A DNA stretch of 64,000 bases from Sacculina carcini (taxonomy: Eukaryota; Arthropoda; Thecostraca; Sacculinidae): NCBI GenBank assembly GCA_916048095.2, contig OU696594.1, positions 4,269,781 through 4,333,780 of the forward strand, read 5' to 3'. Shown piece after piece: positions 18,757 through 30,489 of the stretch; within the stretch, counting starts at the first letter, position 1, and the number at the start of each line of letters is the position of its first letter. The notes below the pieces were generated by a model. The model was not told where the DNA came from, did no database searches, and saw nothing but the letters and a program-made list of their open reading frames with translations. Position numbers and translations under genes: made by a program.

Positions 18757-19515
18757 ATGGCGAGTGATAACGCCGCCCCATTTCCCACTAAAAACGGGGC
18801 CGAAAGTACACCAGTGGTCGACGTTTCCGCTTCTCCTGTGCATGGCGTGACTATTAAACCACCGCCTTTCATGGAGAATTGCATGGAAGGCTGGTTCGCA
18901 ATCATGGAGGCACAATTTCGCCTCCAGCGAGTGTCGGTAGAGTCCACAAAATTCTACCACGTCATCGCAGCTCTGCCCCCGAACGTGGTGTGCAAAGTCA
19001 GTCCTGCTACAATGGAGCAAGAGTCATACTCACAGCTCAAATCCGAGGTTCTTCAGACTCTCGAGAAATCCAAAACGGAGTTATTTGAGGAGCTCATTTC
19101 TAGCACTGTCATGACTGGTCGACCATCTGTTTATCTTAGTGAGCTGATGGCGCGTGCACGCAAAGTAAAAGTGACGGAAGATTTAGTTCGTCACAAGTTT
19201 ACTCAGGCGTTACCACCAGCTCTCGGCCCGGTCTTGGCTGCACAACAGCAGACGCCGCTGGAACAGCTCGGCAAGCTGGCAGACGAGTTGATGCCGCTGG
19301 TGCCGTCGCAGTGCTTGGCCGCGCCCGGTATGTTTACCCAAGCAGCGACCACTCATCGCAGCGGACGACAGCAGGAGAGAGTATCAAACGCCAGATACGG
19401 CTATAGGACGACGCGTTTCAGCGCGACCGCGCAAGTGAGCAACTTCTTGCGCTTGTCGTCGTTGGTCTGCTTGGATGTCCTCCAGCGTTCTCATGATTTT
19501 TTATGTCCATTGTGA
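18757..19515 (+). CDS. Gag of unit 2, truncated
   Basis: Identical in its native part to that of unit 1. A 2 bp deletion inside the insertion gives an earlier stop (252 codons, ending C-P-L). Confidence 0.8.
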   Translation: MASDNAAPFPTKNGAESTPVVDVSASPVHGVTIKPPPFMENCMEGWFAIMEAQFRLQRVSVESTKFYHVIAALPPNVVCKVSPATMEQESYSQLKSEVLQTLEKSKTELFEELISSTVMTGRPSVYLSELMARARKVKVTEDLVRHKFTQALPPALGPVLAAQQQTPLEQLGKLADELMPLVPSQCLAAPGMFTQAATTHRSGRQQERVSNARYGYRTTRFSATAQVSNFLRLSSLVCLDVLQRSHDFLCPL

Positions 19516-19829
19516 GTTTGCGTCGTTGATAGATATGAATAACCCTCTAAGTAGGACATCCTATAGCGGCGTTGGCGCGAGCGAAAACTGATCTCAATAC
19601 ATCGAGAAAGATATTACAACTCACTCTCATACTGAGGCAGGCATTGGTAAAAGCTGTGGTCTTACTCGCCTGCAAATCTGACAGGGTTCGACACAATGAA
19701 CCGACAACAACACACACGCACACTGAAAAGATCAAAGCACGAAGCATGCTGGAAATTTATGTTGCTCAATAGATTTTAGAGATACGGCATAGGACTGCAG
19801 CCTTTTCATTCCGACCAACGCCCGAAAGT

Positions 19830-22800
19830 GTGTCGTGGTCATATATTTTTTGGCGCCGCTGCACGCACGTGCAAGCCATGGTGTCAGTGGCCACGGAAAC
19901 CAGCAAATCTGGCGATGCAACCATCATCCAGGGGCTCCTCGCCGGTGCCTGCCGATCGTTCCCGTCCGTCGACCCCGGAAAACTAGATCGGCAGGCCATG
20001 GTAGCTGCATCAGGTGGCCTGCCGCTCCTCACAGTAGCAGCTCGTGTCGGCACCAAATGGTTGTCCTTCATTGTTGACACCGGAGCAGGTGTCTCCGTCC
20101 TTCCGCGGACCGAGGTAAGCACACTGTCGCTCCTGCCAACATCAGTGCGGTTATCCGCAGCCAATGGCCAGCCCATGACAGTACACGGTGAGGTTCGTGT
20201 CGACATTGTGCTGCAGAAGCTGCGTCGTAAGTTCACATGGACATTTGTAGTATCCGACGCAGTGTCTCCATTGCTGGGCCACGATTTTTTGCGCCACTTT
20301 AAACTCATAGTCGATTGTCATCACAACTGCATTCGTGACACCACAACCTCGCTGCGAGCGCCGGCTAAGGTAAGTGGTGCACAACCAGTTGGCCTTGTCG
20401 TCAACGACTTGAGTAATTTTCCTCATACTGTGCGCACGTTGATGTCTGATCATCCATCGCTACTTGCACCACGGTCAAACAATATGATTTCTATGCCTGT
20501 TCAGCACAGCATTGACACGGGCAGTGCCGCACCGGTCTTTGCTCGGCCTCGCCGACTGACGCCCGATAAAGATAATGCCGCTCGATCTGCTTTCGAAGAT
20601 CTCTTAGCGTCCGGTGTCGTCCGTCGCTCCAACTCGCCGTGGGCTTCTCCGCTTCATATGGTTGCTAAGAAAGCACCCGGCGAGTGGCGCATCACAGGAG
20701 ATTATCGGGCGCTCAATGTCAAGACTGTGCATGACAGATTTCCGATCCCACATATCCAGGATCTGTCAGCACATTTAGACGGCATGACAGTATTTTCCAA
20801 ATTGGACCTACTACAGGCATATCATCAGGTTCCGATGAGTGAAGCCGACATACCGAAAACCGCTGTAGTGACTCCTTTCGGTTTATTTGAATATTTGTTT
20901 ATGCCGTTGGGTCTCAAAAACGCCGGAGCCACTTTTCAGCGCATGATGAGTACGATACTTGCCCACCTGTCGTGCACATTCGTTTATCTAGACGATGTTC
21001 TCGTGTTCTCGGTTGACGAGCAGCAGCACACGCGCGACCTGGCAGCAGTATTTGACGTTTTTGAAAAGCATGGTCTCCGATTATCTCTGGACAAGTGTTG
21101 TTTTTACAGGTCAGAGATTGATTTCCTTGGTCACAAGATCACTGCCGACGGTGTTTGCCCGCCGGATTCCAAAGTGAGTGTCATTAATGATTTTCCTTTA
21201 CCTTCTGATTCTGCTTCACTGCGTAGATTTCTGGGCATGGTAGGTTTTTACCGCCGTATGATCCCTGGTTTCGCGACCCTTGTTCACCCTTTGTCGGAAC
21301 GCAGTAGAACGGAGCCAAATTCAAAAAGCCTTTCGCTCACTGCAGACGAGATAGCTGCGTTTGAAGGCGTCAAGCGAGCCCTGAGTGACGCATGCACGCT
21401 ACCTCATCCCAAAGCTAACTGTGATCAGCTTCAGCTAGTCACCGACTGCTCATCGACGGCTGCTGGCGCTGCACTTCACCAGATGGTGGACGGGGTGCCT
21501 AGGCCCATCTCGTTTTTTTCAAAGAAGCTTTCTGCCGCGCAGCGGAAGTACTCTGTCTACGACCGCGAATTGTTGGCCGCTTATTACGCCGTGGGACATT
21601 TCCGTCATTTCCTGGAGGGGCGAGCGGTAACGCTGCTAACCGATCACAAACCGCTCGTCTCGGCTTTTCGCAGTCCTCGCTTGGCTAAGTCAGACAGACA
21701 GCAGCGGCATTGGTCATATATTACCGAATATGTGTCCGATGTTCAGCATGTTCGCGGCGCCGAGAACGTGGTCGCAGATTGCCTTTCGAGAGATGTGAAC
21801 GTCATCCAATTGGAAGCATTTGATCTGCCCGCCATTGCGCGTGCTCAGCTGGATGATCGCGATGTTATGATTCACGCCGACAGCCTGAAGAAGTTCAACT
21901 TGTCCGATGATACCGTGCTACTGTGTGATACAACAACGCCTCATCCTAGGCCGTTTCTACCGCAGAGATGCCGGTTTCACGTGTTCCAGCAGCTGCACAA
22001 TATTGCACATCCTGGGGTTCGCGCCAGCACACGCGTGATAAAATCCAGGTATGTATGGCCTCACATGGACAAAGATATTAAAGATTGGGTACGTAGTTGT
22101 ACTGCCTGCCAACAATCAAAGATCACGCGCCACACAAAGTCGCCACTTTCGCAGTTTGATCTTCCTAGCGCACGATTCGAGGTGGTTCACTTAGATCTCG
22201 TCGGGCCTCTGCCGCCGGCGGTTACATCTGGTCACTCATTTTTCACGCCGTTCAGATACATACTGACATGCGTCGATCGTGCAAGCCGCTGGCCCGAGGC
22301 GATGCCACTCACTGACATCACTGCAGCATCTGTTGCCAACGCCTTCTTCACTGGCTGGATTTCGCGTTTCGGTGTCCCACTCCATGTGGTAACGGATCGC
22401 GGAACCCAGTTTGAATCTGAACTGTTCGAGGAATTATCCAAACTGGTAGGTTTTCATCGTGTTCGGACGACCGCCTATCACCCCCAATCTAACGGCATGG
22501 TAGAGCGTCTTCATCGCGTAATTAAAACAGCTATCATAGCCCGTAAAGAATGCTGGCTTTCGGCTCTTCCGGTCGTCATGTTGGGGATCCGATTGCTGCC
22601 CGCGGAGTCCGGTTTTTCGCCATTCACGGCTGTTACGGGCGGATATCTGCTGTGTCCTCGGGTGCCAACAGGTGAAAACGTGTCCATTAAAGCACAGCAC
22701 GACTTCGTGGGCGAACTCAACAAGAGAATGCAGGAGATCGACTTTCACAGCTTGTCAGCCGGCACGTCACACAGCACTCCGACATCCTACGTGCCAGCGC

Positions 22801-23171
22801 AGCTGATGACATGTGAGCATGTGTGGTTGCGTGTCGATCGTGTCCGCCGTCCACTCGAGGCACCTTATCGGGGCCCTTTTCGCGTCGTATCCAGAACGCC
22901 GAAGGTTTTCACCATCGCTCTGCCAACTGGCGGGTCAGAGTCCGTCTCGATAGATCGTCTGAAGCCAGCCATCGTCACTGCTGCGTCACCGGTCAAGGCC
23001 CCTTCGTCGCAGCCTCGTCCGGTTCCACGTGCACGTGTTACGCCCGCCAGCACCACTACGACACGGCCTGTTCCTGTACCTGCTCCTCGTGCATCGCTAC
23101 CAAAGACAATCACTACCAGATGCGGTCGTACGGTTAGATTCAAGACAGCACCGGATTTTCACTATTTTTGA
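19830..23171 (+). CDS. Pol polyprotein of unit 2: protease, reverse transcriptase, RNase H, integrase
   Basis: This is the reference copy, 1113 codons, uninterrupted. The open frame begins with GTG; the first ATG is at 19878, and natural expression would be by frameshift from gag. Domains in order: aspartic protease with D-T-G-A at 83-86; reverse transcriptase about 255-440 with F-S-K-L-D (D326) and Y-L-D-D at 386-389; RNase H about 535-650 with T-D-C (D539), D-R-E (E580) and D605; integrase zinc finger H723, H727, C757, C760; integrase core D789, D856, E892 (D,D-35-E); GPY/F module with G-P-F at 1015-1017. The tail is Pro/Thr-rich with no chromodomain. Copying RNA to DNA and inserting it would be its role. 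Private changes: A800S and S805F. Lineage appears to be a non-chromoviral Ty3/gypsy group such as Mag, by inference. Confidence 0.95.
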   Translation: MSWSYIFWRRCTHVQAMVSVATETSKSGDATIIQGLLAGACRSFPSVDPGKLDRQAMVAASGGLPLLTVAARVGTKWLSFIVDTGAGVSVLPRTEVSTLSLLPTSVRLSAANGQPMTVHGEVRVDIVLQKLRRKFTWTFVVSDAVSPLLGHDFLRHFKLIVDCHHNCIRDTTTSLRAPAKVSGAQPVGLVVNDLSNFPHTVRTLMSDHPSLLAPRSNNMISMPVQHSIDTGSAAPVFARPRRLTPDKDNAARSAFEDLLASGVVRRSNSPWASPLHMVAKKAPGEWRITGDYRALNVKTVHDRFPIPHIQDLSAHLDGMTVFSKLDLLQAYHQVPMSEADIPKTAVVTPFGLFEYLFMPLGLKNAGATFQRMMSTILAHLSCTFVYLDDVLVFSVDEQQHTRDLAAVFDVFEKHGLRLSLDKCCFYRSEIDFLGHKITADGVCPPDSKVSVINDFPLPSDSASLRRFLGMVGFYRRMIPGFATLVHPLSERSRTEPNSKSLSLTADEIAAFEGVKRALSDACTLPHPKANCDQLQLVTDCSSTAAGAALHQMVDGVPRPISFFSKKLSAAQRKYSVYDRELLAAYYAVGHFRHFLEGRAVTLLTDHKPLVSAFRSPRLAKSDRQQRHWSYITEYVSDVQHVRGAENVVADCLSRDVNVIQLEAFDLPAIARAQLDDRDVMIHADSLKKFNLSDDTVLLCDTTTPHPRPFLPQRCRFHVFQQLHNIAHPGVRASTRVIKSRYVWPHMDKDIKDWVRSCTACQQSKITRHTKSPLSQFDLPSARFEVVHLDLVGPLPPAVTSGHSFFTPFRYILTCVDRASRWPEAMPLTDITAASVANAFFTGWISRFGVPLHVVTDRGTQFESELFEELSKLVGFHRVRTTAYHPQSNGMVERLHRVIKTAIIARKECWLSALPVVMLGIRLLPAESGFSPFTAVTGGYLLCPRVPTGENVSIKAQHDFVGELNKRMQEIDFHSLSAGTSHSTPTSYVPAQLMTCEHVWLRVDRVRRPLEAPYRGPFRVVSRTPKVFTIALPTGGSESVSIDRLKPAIVTAASPVKAPSSQPRPVPRARVTPASTTTTRPVPVPAPRASLPKTITTRCGRTVRFKTAPDFHYF

Positions 23172-23243
23172 TGATTTTTGTACTACTGATTTATCGTGTG
23201 TTTTTTTATTCAGGACTTGTCCATGAAACGGGTCATTTTGCTG

Positions 23244-23275
<32 letters not shown>

Positions 23276-23470
23276 TGACATGTATCACTTCTACCCGTCG
23301 TGGTAACTGTCATTTGCACATTTGGATGTTCGAATGTGTGAGTATATTGTGTCTATATTGTGGGTGTGTGTGTGACTACGTATGAGTGTGCGCACATGTG
23401 TATGTATGATTTGTGATATGTATGACCGACCTTGACGTGTTATGAACTCCGTTCTCAGGCGGCGGAGTAC

Positions 23471-23905
23471 TGTGGAGGCGTGCAAGTTGCGTGGTTGGGC
23501 GGTTGTATGTCTGTGTGTATCCAAGTGTATCCTTTGTGTGTGCGTTTCGCTCGTTTGTATGCGTGTCTGGCGTGTATGCATGTCAAGTGTATGTCTGTGT
23601 GTATCCAAGTGTATCCTTTGTGTGTGCGTTTCGCTCGTTTGTATGCGTGTCTGGCGTGTATGCATGTCAAGTGTATGTCTGTGTGTATCCTTCTGTATTG
23701 GTGAACGCGGTTAGGCGTGTGTATGAATGTGACCGTGTGAAAGGTCACATGACCGAGCTTATATAACACGGCACACTGCCGGTCAAAGGGCCATTCGCTC
23801 GGATTCGCTCGCATTCGCTGGTATTATCTTGTATTGTGATCTCGCCTGCAATAGACTTTTCTCGCCGTGTCTTCCTCGTTTTCAATGTGGCTTCACGACG
23901 CCACA
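23471..23905 (+). repeat. LTR of unit 3
   Basis: 435 bp; primer-binding site at 23909-23926. All promoter and repeat elements are retained. Confidence 0.95.
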
Positions 23906-24067
23906 TACTGGTGACCCCGACGTGATCATTCTTCGACGCCTACGAGGTTCACATCTTCCGTGAGTTTTGATTTCTTCATTTCATCTTTTTCCTTTAAATT
24001 TCTTTCTTCATTTAATTTACCATTTCATTCTTTTCTGTTCAATTTGTTCACAAATTTAACTTTCATT

Positions 24068-24904
24068 ATGGCGAGTGATAACGCCGCCCCATTTCCCACT
24101 AAAAACGGGGCCGAAAGTACACCAGTGGTCGACGTTTCCGCTTCTCCTGTGCATGGCGTGACTATTAAGCCACCGCCTTTCATGGAGAATTGCATGGAAG
24201 GCTGGTTCGCAATCATGGAGGCACAATTTCGCCTCCAGCGAGTGTCGGTAGAGTCCACAAAATTCTACCACGTCATCGCAGCTCTGCCCCCGAACGTGGT
24301 GTGCAAAGTCAGTCCTGCTACAATGGAGCAAGAGTCATACTCACAGCTCAAATCCGAGGTTCTTCAGACTCTCGAGAAATCCAAAACGGAGTTATTTGAG
24401 GAGCTCATTTCTAGCACTGTCATGACTGGTCGACCATCTGTTTATCTTAGTGAGCTGATGGCGCGTGCACGCAAAGTAAAAGTGACGGAAGATTTAGTTC
24501 GTCACAAGTTTACTCAGGCGTTACCACCAGCTCTCGGCCCGGTCTTGGCTGCACAACAGCAGACGCCGCTGGAACAGCTCGGCAAGCTGGCAGACGAGTT
24601 GATGCCGCTGGTGCCGTCGCAGTGCTTGGCCGCGCCCGGTATGTTTACCCAAGCAGCGACCACTCATCGCAGCGGACGACAGCAGGAGAGAGTATCAAAC
24701 GCCAGATACGGCTATAGGACGACGCGTTTCAGCGCGACCGCGCAAGTGAGCAACTTCTTGCGCTTGTCGTCGTTGGTCTGCTTGGATGTCCTCCAGCGTT
24801 CTCATGATTTTTTGCATGTCCATTGTGAGTTTGCGTCGTTGATAGATATGAATAACCCTCTAAGTAGGACATCCTATAGCGGCGTTGGCGCGAGCGAAAA
24901 CTGA
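24068..24904 (+). CDS. Gag of unit 3, truncated by the shared insertion
   Basis: 278 codons, same layout as unit 1 with only synonymous or insertion-encoded differences. Confidence 0.8.
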   Translation: MASDNAAPFPTKNGAESTPVVDVSASPVHGVTIKPPPFMENCMEGWFAIMEAQFRLQRVSVESTKFYHVIAALPPNVVCKVSPATMEQESYSQLKSEVLQTLEKSKTELFEELISSTVMTGRPSVYLSELMARARKVKVTEDLVRHKFTQALPPALGPVLAAQQQTPLEQLGKLADELMPLVPSQCLAAPGMFTQAATTHRSGRQQERVSNARYGYRTTRFSATAQVSNFLRLSSLVCLDVLQRSHDFLHVHCEFASLIDMNNPLSRTSYSGVGASEN

Positions 24905-25142
24905 TCTCAATACATCGAGAAAGATATTACAACTCACTCTCATACTGAGGCAGGCATTGGTAAAAGCTGTGGTCTTACTCGCCTGCAAATCCGACAGGGT
25001 TCGACACAATGAACCGACAACAACACACACGCACACTGAAAAGATCAAAGCACGAAGCATGCTGGACATTTATGTTGCTCAATAGATTTTAGAGATACGG
25101 CATAGGACTGCAGCCTTTTCATTCCGACCAACGCCCGAAAGT

Positions 25143-28100
25143 GTGTCGTGGTCATATATTTTTTGGCGCCGCTGCACGCACGTGCAAGCCATGGTGTCAG
25201 TGGCCACGGAAACCAGCAAATCTGGCGATGCAACCATCATCCAGGGGCTCCTCGCCGGTGCCTGCCGATCGTTCCCGTCCGTCGACCCCGGAAAACTAGA
25301 TCGGTAGGCCATGGTAGCTGCATCAGGTGGCCTGCCGCTCCTCACAGTAGCAGCTCGTGTCGGCACCAAATGGTTGTCCTTCATTGTTGACACCGGAGCA
25401 GGTGTCTCCGTCCTTCCGCGGACCGAGGTAAGCACACTGTCGCTCCTGCCAACATCAGTGCGGTTATCCGCAGCCAATGGCCAGCCCATGACAGTACACG
25501 GTGAGGTTCGTGTCGACATTGTGCTGCAGAAGCTGCGTCGGAAGTTCACATGGACATTTGTAGTATCCGACGCAGTGTCTCCATTGCTGGGCCACGATTT
25601 TTTGCGCCACTTTAAACTCATAGTCGATTGTCATCACAACTGCATTCGTGACACCACAACCTCGCTGCGAGCGCCGGCTAAGGTAAGTGGTGCACAACCA
25701 GTTGGCCTTGTCGTCAACGACTTGAGTAATTTTCCTCATACTGTGCGCACTTGGATGTCTGATCATCCATCGCTACTTGCACCACGGTCAAACAATATGA
25801 TTTCTATGCCTGTTCAGCACAGCATTGACACGGGCAGTGCCGCACCGGTCTTTGCTCGGCCTCGCCGACTGACGCCCGATAAAGATAATGCCGCTCGATC
25901 TGCTTTCGAAGATCTCTTAGCGTCCGGTGTCGTCCGTCGCTCCAACTCGCCGTGGGCTTCTCCGCTTCATATGGTTGCTAAGAAAGCACCCGGCGAGTGG
26001 CGCATCACAGGAGATTATCGGGCGCTCAATGTCAAGACTGTGCATGACAGATTTCCGATCCCACATATCCAGGATCTGTCAGCACATTTAGACGGCATGA
26101 CAGTATTTTCCAAATTGGACCTACTACAGGCATATCATCAGGTTCCGATGAGTGAAGCCGACATACCGAAAACCGCTGTAGTGACTCCTTTCGGTTTATT
26201 TGAATATTTGTTTATGCCGTTGGGTCTCAAAAACGCCGGAGCCACTTTTCAGCGCATGATGAGTACGATACTTGCCCACCTGTCGTGCACATTCGTTTAT
26301 CTAGACGATGTTCTCGTGTTCTCGGTTGACGAGCAGCAGCACACGCGCGACCTGGCAGCAGTATTTGACGTTTTTGAAAAGCATGGTCTCCGATTATCTC
26401 TGGACAAGTGTTGTTTTTACAGGTCAGAGATTGATTTCCTTGGTCACAAGATCACTGCCGACGGTGTTTGCCCGCCGGATTCCAAAGTGAGTGTCATTAA
26501 TGATTTTCCTTTACCTTCTGATTCTGCTTCACTGCGTAGATTTCTGGGCATGGTAGGTTTTTACCGCCGTATGATCCCTGGTTTCGCGACCCTTGTTCAC
26601 CCTTTGTCGGAACGCAGTAGAACGGAGCCAAATTCAAAAAGCCTTTCGCTCACTGCAGACGAGATAGCTGCGTTTGAAGGCGTCAAGCGAGCCCTGAGTG
26701 ACGCATGCACGCTACCTCATCCCAAAGCTAACTGTGATCAGCTTCAGCTAGTCACCGACTGCTCATCGACGGCTGCTGGCGCTGCACTTCACCAGATGGT
26801 GGACGGGGTGCCTAGGCCCATCTCGTTTTTTTCAAAGAAGCTTTCTGCCGCGCAGCGGAAGTACTCTGTCTACGACCGCGAATTGTTGGCCGCTTATTAC
26901 GCCGTGGGACATTTCCGTCATTTCCTGGAGGGGCGAGCGGTAACGCTGCTAACCGATCACAAACCGCTCGTCTCGGCTTTTCGCAGTCCTCGCTTGGCTA
27001 AGTCAGACAGACAGCAGCGGCATTGGTCATATATTACCGAATATGTGTCCGATGTTCAGCATGTTCGCGGCGCCGAGAACGTGGTCGCAGATTGCCTTTC
27101 GAGAGATGTGAACGTCATCCAATTGGAAGCATTTGATCTGCCCGCCATTGCGCGTGCTCAGCTGGATGATCGCGATGTTATGATTCACGCCGACAGCCTG
27201 AAGAAGTTCAACTTGTCCGATGATACCGTGCTACTGTGTGATACAACAACGCCTCATCCTAGGCCGTTTCTACCGCAGAGATGCCGGTTTCACGTGTTCC
27301 AGCAGCTGCACAATATTGCACATCCTGGGGTTCGCGCCAGCACACGCGTGATAAAATCCAGGTATGTATGGCCTCACATGGACAAAGATATTAAAGATTG
27401 GGTACGTAGTTGTACTGCCTGCCAACAATCAAAGATCACGCGCCACACAAAGTCGCCACTTTCGCAGTTTGATCTTCCTAGCGCACGATTCGAGGTGGTT
27501 CACTTAGATCTCGTCGGGCCTCTGCCGCCGGCGGTTACAGCTGGTCACTCATTTTCCACGCCGTTCAGATACATACTGACATGCGTCGATCGTGCAAGCC
27601 GCTGGCCCGAGGCGATGCCACTCACTGACATCACTGCAGCATCTGTTGCCAACGCCTTCTTCACTGGCTGGATTTCGCGTTTCGGTGTCCCACTCCATGT
27701 GGTAACGGATCGCGGAACCCAGTTTGAATCTGAACTGTTCGAGGAATTATCCAAACTGGTAGGTTTTCATCGTGTTCGGACGACCGCCTATCACCCCCAA
27801 TCTAACGGCATGGTAGAGCGTCTTCATCGCGTAATTAAAACAGCTATCATAGCCCGTAAAGAATGCTGGCTTTCGGCTCTTCCGGTCGTCATGTTGGGGA
27901 TCCGATTGCTGCCCGCGGAGTCCGGTTTTTCGCCATTCACGGCTGTTACGGGCGGATATCTGCTGTGTCCTCGGGTGCCAACAGGTGAAAACGTGTCCAT
28001 TAAAGCACAGCACGACTTCGTGGGCGAACTCAACAAGAGAATGCAGGAGATCGACTTTCACAGCTTGTCAGCCGGCACGTCACACAGCACTCCGACATCC

Positions 28101-28484
28101 TACGTGCCAGCGCAGCTGATGACATGTGAGCATGTGTGGTTGCGTGTCGATCGTGTCCGCCGTCCACTCGAGGCACCTTATCGGGGCCCTTTTCGCGTCG
28201 TATCCAGAACGCCGAAGGTTTTCACCATCGCTCTGCCAACTGGCGGGTCAGAGTCCGTCTCGATAGATCGTCTGAAGCCAGCCATCGTCACTGCTGCGTC
28301 ACCGGTCAAGGCCCCTTCGTCGCAGCCTCGTCCGGTTCCACGTGCACGTGTTACGCCCGCCAGCACCACTACGACACGGCCTGTTCCTGTACCTGCTCCT
28401 CGTGCATCGCTACCAAAGACAATCACTACCAGATGCGGTCGTACGGTTAGATTCAAGACAGCACCGGATTTTCACTATTTTTGA
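25143..28484 (+). pseudogene. Pol of unit 3, one nonsense codon before the protease
   Basis: Q55 (CAG) is TAG at 25305-25307. Everything from the ATG at 25311 onward, including all catalytic residues, is open for 1057 codons. L204W is private to this unit. Production of the full frame by gag-pol frameshift would be stopped. Confidence 0.85.
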
Positions 28485-28556
28485 TGATTTTTGTACTACT
28501 GATTTATCGTGTGTTTTTTTATTCAGGACTTGTCCATGAAACGGGTCATTTTGCTG

Positions 28557-28622
<66 letters not shown>

Positions 28623-28817
28623 TGACATGTATCACTTCTACCCGTCGTGGTAACTGTCATTTGCACATTTGGATGTTCGAATGTGTGAGTATATTGTGTC
28701 TATATTGTGGGTGTGTGTGTGACTACGTATGAGTGTGCGCACATGTGTATGTATGATTTGTGATATGTATGACCGACCTTGACGTGTTATGAACTCCGTT
28801 CTCAGGCGGTGGAGTAC

Positions 28818-29252
28818 TGTGGAGGCGTGCAAGTTGCGTGGTTGGGCGGTTGTATGTCTGTGTGTATCCAAGTGTATCCTTTGTGTGTGCGTTTCGCTCG
28901 TTTGTATGCGTGTCTGGCGTGTATGCATGTCAAGTGTATGTCTGTGTGTATCCAAGTGTATCCTTTGTGTGTGCGTTTCGCTCGTTTGTATGCGTGTCTG
29001 GCGTGTATGCATGTCAAGTGTATGTCTGTGTGTATCCTTCTGTATTGGTGAACGCGGTTAGGCGTGTGTATGAATGTGACCGTGTGAAAGGTCACATGAC
29101 CGAGCTTATATAACACGGCACACTGCCGGTCAAAGGGCCATTCGCTCGGATTCGCTCGCATTCGCTGGTATTATCTTGTATTGTGATCTGGCCTGCAATA
29201 GACTTTTCTCGCCGTGTCTTCCTCGTTTTCAATGTGGCTTCACGACGCCACA
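28818..29252 (+). repeat. LTR of unit 4
   Basis: 435 bp; one private change (TGATCTGGCC). Primer-binding site at 29256-29273. The base run before it reads CAGGCGGTGGAGTAC, again private. Confidence 0.95.
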
Positions 29253-29414
29253 TACTGGTGACCCCGACGTGATCATTCTTCGACGCCTACGAGGTTCACA
29301 TCTTCCGTGAGTTTTGATTTCTTCATTTCATCTTTTTCCTTTAAATTTATTTCTTCATTTAATTTACCATTTCATTCTTTTCTGTTCAATTTGTTCACAA
29401 ATTTAACTTTCATT

Positions 29415-30251
29415 ATGGCGAGTGATAACGCCGCCCCATTTCCCACTAAAAACGGGGCCGAAAGTACACCAGTGGTCGACGTTTCCGCTTCTCCTGTGCA
29501 TGTCGTGACTATTAAGCCACCGCCTTTCATGGAGAATTGCATGGAAGGCTGGTTCGCAATCATGGAGGCACAATTTCGCCTCCAGCGAGTGTCGGTAGAG
29601 TCCACAAAATTATACCCCGTCATCGCAGCTCTGCCCCCGAACGTGGTGTGCAAAGTCAGTCCTGCTACAATGGAGCAAGAGTCATACTCACAGCTCAAAT
29701 CCGAGGTTCTTCAGACTCTCGAGAAATCCAAAACGGAGCTATTTGAGGAGCTCATTTCTAGCACTGTCATGACTGGTCGACCATCTGTTTATCTTAGTGA
29801 GCTGATGGCGCGTGCACGCAAAGTAAAAGTGACGGAAGATTTAGTTCGTCACAAGTTTACTCAGGCGTTACCACCAGCTCTCGGCCCGGTCTTGGCTGCA
29901 CAACAGCAGACGCCGCTGGAACAGCTCGGCAAGCTGGCAGACGAGTTGATGCCGCTGGTGCCGTCGCAGTGCTTGGCCGCGCCCGGTATGTTTACCCAAG
30001 CAGCGACCACTCATCGCAGCGGACGACAGCAGGAGAGAGTATCAAACGCCAGATACGGCTATAGGACGACGCGTTTCAGCGCAACCGCGCAAGTGAGCAA
30101 CTTCTTGCGCTTGTCGTCGTTGGTCTGCTTGGATGTCCTCCAGCGTTCTCATGATTTTTTGCATGTCCATTGTGAGTTTGCGTCGTTGATAGATATGAAT
30201 AACCCTCTAAGTAGGACATCCTATAGCGGCGTTGGCGCGAGCGAAAACTGA
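29415..30251 (+). CDS. Gag of unit 4, truncated by the shared insertion
   Basis: 278 codons with private changes G30V, F66L and H68P in the capsid part. Confidence 0.8.
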   Translation: MASDNAAPFPTKNGAESTPVVDVSASPVHVVTIKPPPFMENCMEGWFAIMEAQFRLQRVSVESTKLYPVIAALPPNVVCKVSPATMEQESYSQLKSEVLQTLEKSKTELFEELISSTVMTGRPSVYLSELMARARKVKVTEDLVRHKFTQALPPALGPVLAAQQQTPLEQLGKLADELMPLVPSQCLAAPGMFTQAATTHRSGRQQERVSNARYGYRTTRFSATAQVSNFLRLSSLVCLDVLQRSHDFLHVHCEFASLIDMNNPLSRTSYSGVGASEN

Positions 30252-30489
30252 TCTCAATACATCGAGAAAGATATTACAACTCACTCTCATACTGAGGCAG
30301 GCATTGGTAAAAGCTGTGGTCTTACTCGCCTGCAAATCCGACAGGGTTCGACACAATGAACCGACAACAACACACACGCACACTGAAAAGATCAAAGCAC
30401 GAAGCATGCTGGACATTTATGTTGCTCAATAGATTTTAGAGATACGGCATAGGACTGCAGCCTTTTCATTCCGACCAACGCCCGAAAGT

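Larger units (their letters stand above)
18160..23470 (+). mobile_element. Array unit 2
   Basis: 5311 bp; TA tract 29 bp (23245-23273). It carries a 2 bp deletion in the gag insertion (ATTTTTTATGTCC) and linked changes (ATTAAACC, AAATCTGAC, GGAAATTT) that recur only in unit 7. Confidence 0.95.
23471..28817 (+). mobile_element. Array unit 3
   Basis: 5347 bp; TA tract 63 bp (28558-28620). Shares GGAGTTATTT in gag with units 2 and 7. Confidence 0.95.
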